Source: Deltaproteobacteria bacterium (GTDB lineage: Bacteria > Desulfobacterota > Dissulfuribacteria > Dissulfuribacterales > UBA3076). From it: DNA of 6,050 nucleotides. Shown piece by piece: positions 1 through 4,920 of the stretch (position 1 is its first letter; each line of letters starts with the position of its first letter). The notes under the pieces were generated by a model that saw only the letters and a list, made by a program, of their open reading frames with translations, did not search any database and was not told the origin of the DNA. The stretch is from assembly GCA_013138705.1 (NCBI GenBank), contig WTCF01000045.1, positions 1 to 6,050 on the forward strand. The letters are read 5' to 3'. The translations under genes and the position numbers were made by a program.

Positions 1-824
1 AGGATAAGCCCTGGGCCGATTTCTTCATGTATGGAAAAAAGGTCCAGATCCTTGCCCAGACGCCGGTGATCCCTTTTCTTGGCCTCTTCCAGGCGATTCA
101 TGTGTTCTTTTAGAGATTTTTTATCAAAAAAGGCCGTGCCGTATATGCGCTGGAGCATCTGCCGGGTTTCATCCCCCTTCCAGTATGCCCCTGCAAGGCC
201 GGTGAGCTTAAAGGCTTTCAAGTGACCTGTATGAGGGAGATGCGGCCCTCTGCACAGATCCATAAATTCTCCCTGGCTGTATATTGAGACCTTTTCTTCC
301 CCCTGATCATCAAGTTCATTCAGGATCTCAAGCTTGTATTTTTCTCCAAGTTTCTCAAATCGTTTCTTCGCATCATCCAGGGATATATCTTCTCTTGATA
401 TGTCTTGAGACCTCTTTACTATCTCCTTCATCCTGGCTTCTATTTTTTCCAGGTCTTCCGGTGTAAAGGGCCTCTGGTAATCAAAATCATAGTAGAACCC
501 GTTTTCTATTGCCGGACCTATAGCTACCTGTACGTCTTGAAAAAGTTCCTTAACGGCCTGGGCCATAATATGGGCGGCAGTATGCCTCAACACCTCAATG
601 GTATCATCATCACCTGGCAATACGGCCTCTATTCCGCAGTCATGTGTAAGGGGCGTGGAAATATCCTTTAATTCCCCGTCAATCCGGACAAGAATTGTTT
701 TTTTTGACCTGTTCCTGCTGAGCACGCCGGCCAGGAACTCGGAAGCAGGAGTTCCGCTTGCAACCTGTTCTGTGTTCTCACCATTAAAGGTTACAGTGAT
801 GACATCTGTTCCAGTCTCTGTCAT
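1..824 (-). CDS. thrS: Threonyl-tRNA synthetase, N-terminal part (runs off the left edge)
   Basis: This enzyme charges tRNA-Thr with threonine in the cytoplasm. The window holds the first 274 codons; the catalytic core and anticodon-binding domain lie beyond position 1. Residues about 9-72 look like the TGS domain. The editing domain follows, with its two metal-site motifs intact: HTAAH (H81, H85) and CRGPH (C191, H195), corresponding to HxxxH and CxxxH in E. coli ThrRS, which hydrolyse mischarged Ser-tRNA. The last visible residues (EEIGPGLI) are the usual lead-in to class II motif 1. The start is the ATG at 824-822: an in-frame TGA lies only 12 nt upstream (839-837), which excludes a longer form. 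No good Shine-Dalgarno is visible, only a purine-rich CAGAGA. A terminator-like hairpin ends 21 nt upstream and tRNA-Val lies beyond it on the same strand. Identity rests on domain order and motifs and is very secure. Confidence 0.97.
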   Translation of the reverse strand, partial: MTETGTDVITVTFNGENTEQVASGTPASEFLAGVLSRNRSKKTILVRIDGELKDISTPLTHDCGIEAVLPGDDDTIEVLRHTAAHIMAQAVKELFQDVQVAIGPAIENGFYYDFDYQRPFTPEDLEKIEARMKEIVKRSQDISREDISLDDAKKRFEKLGEKYKLEILNELDDQGEEKVSIYSQGEFMDLCRGPHLPHTGHLKAFKLTGLAGAYWKGDETRQMLQRIYGTAFFDKKSLKEHMNRLEEAKKRDHRRLGKDLDLFSIHEEIGPGLI

Positions 825-845
825 TGGTCTCTGTGTTCAAAGCAG

Positions 846-892
846 AAAAAGGCATCTTTGCCATTTGCAATGGGCGATAAAAGATGCCTTTT
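846..892 (-). terminator. Intrinsic terminator-like hairpin between tRNA-Val and thrS
   Basis: A perfect 13-bp stem is formed by 847-859 and 880-892 (core GGCATCTTT / AAAGATGCC, extended by four A-T pairs). The 20-nt loop can form a smaller inner stem. On the minus strand the stem is followed by TTTTT (850-846). It lies 35 nt past the tRNA-Val 3' end, so it most simply terminates the tRNA transcript. Its closeness to the thrS start (21 nt) also makes it a candidate attenuator for thrS. No T-box sequence or threonine-rich leader peptide is visible beside it. Confidence 0.8.
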
Positions 893-927
893 AAAAAAAT
901 CTTCGGGAAAGGATAGAAAACAGGCAC

Positions 928-1002
928 TGGTAGGCGCGGGCGGGATCGAACCGCCGACTTCTACCGCGTCAAGGTAGCGCTCTCCCCCTGAGCTACGCGC
1001 CT
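928..1002 (-). tRNA. tRNA-Val (anticodon GAC)
   Basis: The minus strand folds into a complete 75-nt cloverleaf. The 7-bp acceptor stem is AGGCGCG with CGCGCCT, then discriminator A and a genomically encoded CCA. The D stem is GCTC/GAGC. The anticodon stem CTACC/GGTAG encloses the 7-nt loop TTGACGC. The variable region is 5 nt, and the T stem GGCGG/CCGCC encloses TTCGATC. The anticodon GAC (970-968) reads the valine codons GUC and GUU. The acceptor stem begins with an A-U pair. A promoter candidate lies upstream near 1053-1081, and a hairpin terminator follows toward thrS. Confidence 0.96.
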
Positions 1003-1052
1003 TCCCAAAGTTCTTTAAAATTATACAAAAATTTGTCCTCAAGGCGTTGAAG

Positions 1053-1081
1053 TTGATAACAAGATTTACCAGGGGTGTCAA
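1053..1081 (-). promoter_or_regulatory. Candidate sigma-70 promoter for tRNA-Val
   Basis: On the minus strand a perfect TTGACA -35 (1081-1076) is followed by a 17-nt spacer and the -10-like TATCAA (1058-1053, 4 of 6 consensus). A TG one base upstream gives an extended -10. Transcription would begin about 45 nt before the tRNA. A perfect TATAAT at 1025-1020, with a poor -35 (AACGCC), is a second possible start nearer the tRNA. This is pattern matching only. Confidence 0.5.
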
Positions 1082-1189
1082 GGGAATTGAACAGGTCAAA
1101 CCAGGGCCTGAGTCAACGAAGTTATCCAATAATCAAAAGGCATTGGAAGAAAAATATACTTCCAAAACATGCACTATTTTACAACGCCC

Positions 1190-1216
1190 TTGACCTGGTC
1201 TCAAGCTGTCCATAAT
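1190..1216 (+). promoter_or_regulatory. Weak candidate promoter for the zinc-ribbon gene
   Basis: TTGACC (1190-1195) and CATAAT (1211-1216, 5 of 6) are separated by 15 nt, shorter than ideal. They would start a transcript about 50 nt before the ATG at 1274. A small hairpin, CTTGAA-TTT-TTCAAG (1231-1245), would lie in the leader. Apart from this and the promoter candidates for tRNA-Val, the 1003-1273 gap shows nothing else recognisable. Confidence 0.3.
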
Positions 1217-1273
1217 GTATCTTTTGAAATCTTGAATTTTTCAAGAGGCTCGATAGATAATGGGAGACATAAT

Positions 1274-1756
1274 ATGGACAAAAGTCAGTACGCTAGAAGG
1301 GACAGGTTAGTCAAAGAAAAACGGCATGATACTTACAGAGAATCGGGTAAATGGATAGAGCCGACAATGTGCACTGAATGTAAGGCCCTTTTCCTGGACG
1401 GACGGTGGTCCTGGAAAAAACCTCCTGTTGATTCCAACAGGGTAATCTGTCCGGCCTGCCAGCGCATTGCCGACAACTATCCGGCAGGCCATATAGAGAT
1501 AAAAGGACCATTCTTCAAACAGCACCGCGAAGAGATGTTAAACCTCATGCGCAATGAGGAAAAGCAGGAGAAGGGCGAACATCCTATGGAAAGGATCATG
1601 TCCATTGTTGATGAAGAAAATCATACCCTTGTAACCACAACAGGAGTCCATATGGCCCGTCGAATCGGAGATGCCCTCTCAAGGGCTTATCGGGGTGATC
1701 TTGATTTCCGGTACGGTGATGCAGAAAAAAGTATAAGGGTATATTGGCATCGATAG
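1274..1756 (+). CDS. Small zinc-ribbon protein, BCAM0308-like family
   Basis: The product is a 160-aa soluble protein of unproven function. Two CxxC pairs (C33-C36 in TMCTEC, and C59-C62 in CPAC) are spaced as a zinc ribbon. They are followed by a conserved-looking tract (residues 68-108) with PAGHIEIKGPF, a charged helix RNEEKQEK and EHPMERIM. The C-terminal half contains TTTGVHMARRIGDAL, resembling the small alpha/beta region of this family. From memory, such proteins are called BCAM0308 family, or are loosely labelled NMD3-like ribosome-stability proteins from the zinc ribbon alone; the second label should not be read as function. The frame stays open upstream to an ATG at 1169. I chose 1274 because TGGGAGA lies about 8 nt before it, and the added 35 residues would read through the promoter-like region. 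It has its own terminator and stands divergent from tRNA-Val and thrS. Confidence 0.85.
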   Translation: MDKSQYARRDRLVKEKRHDTYRESGKWIEPTMCTECKALFLDGRWSWKKPPVDSNRVICPACQRIADNYPAGHIEIKGPFFKQHREEMLNLMRNEEKQEKGEHPMERIMSIVDEENHTLVTTTGVHMARRIGDALSRAYRGDLDFRYGDAEKSIRVYWHR

Positions 1757-1816
1757 CAGCATAGAAAACAGGTTGATTAAATTCGTTATTATATAGTGTC
1801 CACCGCGTTTTAGTTT

Positions 1817-1837
1817 GCACAAACAAAGAATTTGTGT
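1817..1837. repeat. Small inverted repeat before the terminator
   Basis: GCACAAA (1817-1823) pairs with TTTGTGT (1831-1837) across a 7-nt loop, with one G-T wobble. It lies in the 169-bp gap between the zinc-ribbon gene and rmuC. No T tract follows it, so it is not itself a terminator. Its role is unknown and it may be incidental. Confidence 0.3.
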
Positions 1838-1852
1838 ACCTCTTTTCGGATC

Positions 1853-1898
1853 AAAAAGGGAGAGACTGTCAGATCTCTCCCTTTTTTCATTTTTTTTT
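1853..1898 (+). terminator. Strong rho-independent terminator after the zinc-ribbon gene
   Basis: GGGAGAGA (1858-1865) pairs perfectly with TCTCTCCC (1874-1881). Five flanking A residues pair with Ts, giving up to 13 bp, and the loop is 8 nt. A run of six Ts, then CA and eight more Ts (1882-1898), follows. The A-tract on the other side would also allow minus-strand termination. It begins 97 nt after the zinc-ribbon stop and ends only 27 nt before the rmuC ATG. The sequence TAAAAT (1898-1903), overlapping the last T of the tract, could be an rmuC -10 but has no convincing -35. Confidence 0.9.
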
Positions 1899-1925
1899 AA
1901 AATCGGGCAGAAACGGAGTTAGACT

Positions 1926-3467
1926 ATGGAAAACATTATTCCGGTTTTAATATTCATTGCGGGCATTGTTTCAGGGGCCGGAGTTTTTTGGCTTTTCCAT
2001 CGTGCCAAAATTACACAGGATCGAGAACAATTAAGATTAGAAAGCGAATCTGAGCGTGTTGCCCTAAGCGAAAAACTTCTTGCAAGAGATAAGCAGATCC
2101 AGGACCTTGGAGTCGCCCTTGATAAAGCAAATGATGAGACAAGGAACCTTCGAGATCAAATTCAGGCCGAGTCTGAGAGACGTTCGGCTGCCGAGGAAAG
2201 GAGTTCCCGCATTCCTGAACTGAAGGATTTGTTGAATGCCAAAGAAGCCGGAATTTCCCAACTTCAGGAAGAAAACACCCAACTTAAGACGCAATTATCA
2301 GAGTTAGAGACCCGTATTGCAGATGAAAGAAAATCGATTCAAGAGAAGCTGGATCTGTTAAACAGTGCCCAGACAAGCCTGGCTGATGCCTTTAAGGCCC
2401 TTTCTGCCGAAGCCCTTAAGAGCAATAACCAGTCATTTCTTGAACTCGCAAAGGCCACTTTGGAGAAATTCCAGATTGAGGCCCAGGGCGACCTGAAGCA
2501 GCGGCAAAAGGCAGTAGAAAACATAGTTTCACCCGTCAGGGAATCTCTGTTAAAGGTTGACTATCAGATACAGGAGATAGAAAAGGCGCGAAAAGAGGCC
2601 TATGGCGGTCTGTCTGAGCAGGTAAAGTCCCTGATTACCACGCAGGAGAAACTTCAATCAGAGACAGGAAATCTGGTTAAGGCCCTGCGCGCCCCTTCAG
2701 TACGCGGTCGTTGGGGTGAAATCCAGCTCAAGAGGGTTATCGAAATTGCCGGCATGTTGCCCCACTGTGATTTCGTTGAACAGAAGACAGTGACAACCAA
2801 TGATGGACATATCAGGCCTGACCTGATAGTCAAATTGCCGGGCGGGAAAAATGTGGTGGTTGATGCCAAGGCCCCGCTCCAGGCATACCTGGAGGCCATG
2901 GAGGCCAAAGATGACAGATCGAGGCTCGAACACATGAAGGACCATGCACGTCAGGTACGTGAACACATGAGAAAATTGAGTTCAAAGGCTTACTGGCAGC
3001 AGTTTGAGCCGACCCCTGAGTTTGTTGTAATGTTTTTACCCGGGGAGAACTTCTTCAGTGCGGCCCTTGAACAGGACCCAGGGTTAATCGAAAAGGGAGT
3101 AAAAGACTGCACAATCCTTGCGACACCGACCACACTGATTGCCTTGCTTCGTGCTGTGGCATACGGATGGAGACAGGAGAAAATTGCCGAAAGCGCTCAG
3201 GCAATAAGCAAAATCGGGAACGAACTCTATGAACGCCTGAGTGTCTTTGCCGACCATTTTTCCGGAGTGGGTAAGGGACTGGATCGAGCCGTAGAGACTT
3301 ATAACAGGGCAGCAGGTTCTTTAGAAAGTCGAATACTTCCAGCAGCCCGCCGCTTTACGGAACTTGGCGCTGCATCAAAAAAAGAAATTCCACCTGTGTC
3401 GCCTGTAGAAAGGTCGTCAAGGATGCTTCAAGCGCCGGAACTTGTTCATGCAGAGATCGTCAAATAG
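1926..3467 (+). CDS. rmuC: DNA recombination protein RmuC homologue
   Basis: The product is a 513-aa RmuC family protein. In E. coli rmuC limits inversion at short inverted repeats, and the family carries a predicted PD-(D/E)XK nuclease-like fold. Residues 4-24 form a single hydrophobic N-terminal anchor, placing a long charged coiled coil (about 30-250, rich in E, K, Q, L and R heptads) in the cytoplasm. The RmuC core covers about 255-480. [14 protein letters not shown] (260-273) is the usual entry. RPD (297-299), followed by VVDAK (D313, K315), matches the nuclease-fold D...DxK pattern. [13 protein letters not shown] and [20 protein letters not shown] are strongly typical. The last 30 residues are variable and probably unstructured. 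Length is normal for the family. The ATG at 1926 has CGGAG 7 nt upstream. The gene appears monocistronic: a terminator precedes it and a repeat array begins at the last base of its stop codon. No terminator is seen downstream. Confidence 0.96.
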   Translation: MENIIPVLIFIAGIVSGAGVFWLFHRAKITQDREQLRLESESERVALSEKLLARDKQIQDLGVALDKANDETRNLRDQIQAESERRSAAEERSSRIPELKDLLNAKEAGISQLQEENTQLKTQLSELETRIADERKSIQEKLDLLNSAQTSLADAFKALSAEALKSNNQSFLELAKATLEKFQIEAQGDLKQRQKAVENIVSPVRESLLKVDYQIQEIEKARKEAYGGLSEQVKSLITTQEKLQSETGNLVKALRAPSVRGRWGEIQLKRVIEIAGMLPHCDFVEQKTVTTNDGHIRPDLIVKLPGGKNVVVDAKAPLQAYLEAMEAKDDRSRLEHMKDHARQVREHMRKLSSKAYWQQFEPTPEFVVMFLPGENFFSAALEQDPGLIEKGVKDCTILATPTTLIALLRAVAYGWRQEKIAESAQAISKIGNELYERLSVFADHFSGVGKGLDRAVETYNRAAGSLESRILPAARRFTELGAASKKEIPPVSPVERSSRMLQAPELVHAEIVK

Positions 3468-3483
3468 TTGAGTCGTTGAGTCG
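3467..3483 (+). repeat. Two copies of an 8-bp tandem repeat at the rmuC stop
   Basis: GTTGAGTC occurs twice in tandem (3467-3474, 3475-3482), plus one further G. The first copy shares the final G of the rmuC TAG. The unit resembles the reverse complement of units in the array at 3568-3616, so the two blocks face each other across about 85 bp of AT-rich sequence (3484-3567) in which I see no gene. Confidence 0.7.
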
Positions 3484-3567
3484 AAAAATAAGCATGTTAA
3501 ATCAGTATATTAGGCCTTCAACTACATCAAGTGTCTAATTTTTGTGCAAACGATATAAATTTAAACA

Positions 3568-3616
3568 ATAATAACCAATTAACCAATTAACCAATTAACT
3601 ACTCAACCACTTAACG
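3568..3616 (-). repeat. Degenerate 8-bp tandem repeat array (GTTRAKTN-like unit)
   Basis: On the plus strand three exact CAATTAAC units (3576-3583, 3584-3591, 3592-3599) are followed by TACTCAAC and CACTTAAC and preceded by the partial ATAATAAC. Read on the minus strand these become GTTAATTG three times, GTTGAGTA and GTTAAGTG, the same style of unit as the GTTGAGTC pair after rmuC. Such 8-bp blocks could expand or contract by replication slippage. They are too short and spacer-free to be CRISPR. Confidence 0.75.
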
Positions 3617-3652
3617 AGGTCTGTAATGATCAAGGTCCGGCAGAAAACGAGA

Positions 3653-3660
3653 AGAGGTGA
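3653..3660 (+). promoter_or_regulatory. Displaced original ribosome binding site of the kinase gene
   Basis: AGAGGTGA lies 8 nt before the ATG at 3669-3671, the upstream copy of the duplicated target. In the reconstructed pre-insertion sequence this would be the kinase's own ribosome binding site at ideal spacing. It is now separated from the kinase coding region by the 217-bp element and serves only a 9-codon mini-ORF. Confidence 0.65.
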
Positions 3661-3662
3661 TT

Positions 3663-3670
3663 GACAACAT
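3663..3670. repeat. Left copy of 8-bp target-site duplication
   Basis: GACAACAT directly abuts the left end of the inverted-repeat element and is repeated exactly at 3888-3895, abutting the right end. The match extends to 9 bp if the following G, shared with the element end, is counted. Confidence 0.75.
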
Positions 3671-3698
3671 GGCATCCTTCACGACAAGTCAAAAATAG
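3669..3698 (+). other. 9-codon mini-ORF made by the insertion
   Basis: Starting at the original ATG and reading into the element gives MASFTTSQK followed by TAG (3696-3698). It sits behind the good ribosome binding site at 3653-3660 and is therefore probably translated if transcribed. I regard it as a by-product of insertion, not a selected gene, though it could affect ribosome traffic upstream of the kinase. Confidence 0.45.
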
Positions 3699-3737
3699 TT
3701 TACACTTTGTTGATCTTGTATTTTGGCAGTGAAATTT

Positions 3738-3818
3738 GAAACTGGAAATTTGAAATTGGGAAAAATACAAAGATGTAGAGGTGCGTTACCTAATCTCAAA
3801 TTTCAAATTTCCAGTTTC
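3738..3818. repeat. 20-bp perfect inverted repeat at the core of the element
   Basis: GAAACTGGAAATTTGAAATT (3738-3757) is exactly complementary in reverse to 3799-3818, with a 41-nt loop. The left arm overlaps a near-tandem 14-bp duplication: GAAATTTGAAACTG (3731-3744) and GAAATTTGAAATTG (3745-3758) differ at one base. No T tract follows the right arm on the plus strand, so it does not look like a terminator. As RNA or cruciform DNA it would form a long AT-rich hairpin. Confidence 0.85.
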
Positions 3819-3878
3819 GACATCGACATTCAATTCGATAATACACGCTTTTTCGAGAAAAGTGTAAACTGGTGAATG

Positions 3879-3883
3879 AAGGA
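3879..3883 (+). promoter_or_regulatory. Replacement ribosome binding site inside the element's terminal repeat
   Basis: AAGGA, within the right terminal repeat TGAAGGATGCC, lies 10 nt before the kinase ATG at 3894. Spacing and sequence are acceptable for translation initiation. It favours the start at 3894 over the in-frame ATG at 3876, which has GGTGA immediately against it and so too little spacing. Confidence 0.55.
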
Positions 3884-3887
3884 TGCC

Positions 3888-3895
3888 GACAACAT
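3888..3895. repeat. Right copy of 8-bp target-site duplication
   Basis: GACAACAT abuts the right end of the element and supplies the first two bases of the kinase ATG (3894-3896). It is identical to 3663-3670. Confidence 0.75.
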
Positions 3896-4907
3896 GATCG
3901 ACTTTTTAGGATCAGGGGCGCTCAATCTCGATCTTGTCTATGAGGTGGATAACCTTGAGGATGTGCGGTCAGCAGGCTTTGATCTCCATCCCGGGCATGA
4001 GATATCAGGAGATCACGAAACGGCAAAAGCCCTTATGGATTTTCTCCATAGCCAAGGGACCCTCATGGCCAAAAGCGGAGGCGGCTCTTCTGCCAATACC
4101 ATATGTGCTCTCAGCCGTCTCGGTCACAAGGCCGGCTTTATCGGTACAGCAGGTGAAGACCGGGCAGGGAATTTCATACTGAGTTCTATGAAGGGTGTGG
4201 ATTCTTCCCTTGTGAAGCAGGTCGGCAGGAGCGCAATCTGTATCATTATAATAGAGAAGATGGAACGGGACAGGGCCATGTTTGTTGCACCCCATGACCG
4301 TGAGATGGAATTTCCGGATTCCGCGGCCCTGAAAAGCGTGTTAAATACAAGAGTACTCCATTTCAGTTCTCTGGTTCAGTCTCGCGGCATCTCCACCCAG
4401 AAAGAGCTGGCCAATGCCCTTAAACCGGAGCAGATCCTTTCCTTTGATCCAGGTGAGCTTTACGCAGCAAGGGGCATTGAGGCCATGGCAGGCATTCTTA
4501 AAAGGACGGATATACTTTTTATCACAGAAGAGGAAGTAAAGATAATGACAGGCATGGCAGGCAAGGCCGGACTTGAGGCCATTTATCCCCTGCTGAGTGA
4601 GAACCGGACAGATCACAATTCCTTGGGATTAAACCTATTCAAAGACACAGGGGGGGCTGCCATAGTATGCAAACAGGGTCCAAAGGGCGCGACCATCTAT
4701 AGTCCTGAGGTATCTGTGACAATTCCGGCTGAAAAGGTCTTAAAAATAGTTGACAACACCGGTGCGGGAGATGCATTTAATGCAGGTTTTTTGCATGTAA
4801 TGCTTCAAGGGGCACCGGGCCATGAATGTCTCAGGTCTGGTGTACGGCTGGCCGCCTTTTCTCTGTCGGCCTTTGGCAGAGGCTGGCTGGACAGGCTGGA
4901 GGTCTGA
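3894..4907 (+). CDS. PfkB-family carbohydrate/nucleoside kinase
   Basis: The product is a 337-aa ribokinase-like (PfkB) small-molecule kinase that transfers phosphate from ATP to a sugar, nucleoside or similar alcohol. The N-terminal signature is SGGGSSANTICALSRLG (61-77), followed by GFIGTAGEDRAG (81-92). The second signature is DNTGAGDAFNAGFL (287-300), with GAGD forming the anion hole and D293 the expected catalytic base. One oddity is that the NxxE motif, which helps position Mg-ATP, reads TEEE (211-214), so Asn is replaced by Thr while the Glu is kept. The substrate cannot be told; layout and length fit the adenosine kinase/ribokinase group. Start choice: M at 3894 restores a natural gene start when the upstream element is removed, whereas the ATG at 3876 would add six residues encoded by the element. 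It is followed after 13 nt by the formyltransferase, so the two form an operon. No terminator separates them. Confidence 0.9.
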   Translation: MIDFLGSGALNLDLVYEVDNLEDVRSAGFDLHPGHEISGDHETAKALMDFLHSQGTLMAKSGGGSSANTICALSRLGHKAGFIGTAGEDRAGNFILSSMKGVDSSLVKQVGRSAICIIIIEKMERDRAMFVAPHDREMEFPDSAALKSVLNTRVLHFSSLVQSRGISTQKELANALKPEQILSFDPGELYAARGIEAMAGILKRTDILFITEEEVKIMTGMAGKAGLEAIYPLLSENRTDHNSLGLNLFKDTGGAAIVCKQGPKGATIYSPEVSVTIPAEKVLKIVDNTGAGDAFNAGFLHVMLQGAPGHECLRSGVRLAAFSLSAFGRGWLDRLEV

Positions 4908-4910
4908 AAA

Positions 4911-4916
4911 AGGAGG
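4911..4916 (+). promoter_or_regulatory. Consensus ribosome binding site of the formyltransferase
   Basis: AGGAGG, within AAAAAGGAGGAAAT, lies 4 nt before the ATG at 4921, entirely in the 13-nt gap after the kinase stop. It decides the start against upstream in-frame starts such as 4822 that overlap the kinase. Confidence 0.85.
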
Positions 4917-4920
4917 AAAT

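Larger units (their letters stand above)
3671..3887. mobile_element. 217-bp MITE-like element inserted at the kinase start codon
   Basis: The ends are perfect 11-bp inverted repeats, GGCATCCTTCA (3671-3681) and its complement (3877-3887). Inside are further nested inverted pairs: AGTTTACACTTT (3697-3708 with 3859-3870, 12 bp) and a 20-bp pair (3738-3757 with 3799-3818). An exact 8-bp direct repeat, GACAACAT, flanks the ends. The element encodes no protein, so any movement would need a transposase from elsewhere. This is the structure of a miniature inverted-repeat element. Eight-bp duplications occur in several IS families (for example ISL3, IS256, IS1595), and I cannot assign one. The right end supplies AAGGA in front of the kinase ATG, so insertion changed the gene's translation signal but left its coding sequence whole. 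Confidence 0.75.

Noticed and set aside
825..927. T-box riboswitch upstream of thrS
   Set aside because: No T-box consensus (UGGNACC-type) or specifier stem is present, and the space between the tRNA and thrS is only 103 nt.
821..1129. 102-codon minus-strand ORF across tRNA-Val
   Set aside because: It reads straight through the tRNA gene and terminator hairpin and has no recognisable protein features.
1169..1273. 35-residue N-terminal extension of the zinc-ribbon protein from the ATG at 1169
   Set aside because: It has no ribosome binding site and overlaps promoter-like sequence, while TGGGAGA stands at proper distance before the ATG at 1274.
1813..3551. 11-bp inverted pair GTTTGCACAAA (1813-1823) and TTTGTGCAAAC (3541-3551) flanking rmuC, each near an AGTGTC sequence, as possible ends of a transposon carrying rmuC
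   Set aside because: Similarity stops at 11 bp, several such matches are expected by chance in a 6-kb window, there is no flanking duplication and no transposase. rmuC is a housekeeping gene.
3467..3616. 8-bp repeats as a CRISPR array
   Set aside because: Units are 8 bp, contiguous and degenerate, with no unique spacers and no cas genes nearby.
3837..3842. GATAAT as an outward promoter -10 carried by the element
   Set aside because: No acceptable -35 is found at 16-18 nt upstream. It remains possible but is not supported.
4822..4920. Longer formyltransferase starting inside the kinase gene
   Set aside because: The extra residues are read from the kinase C-terminal coding region in another frame. 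The consensus ribosome binding site at 4911-4916 clearly marks 4921.
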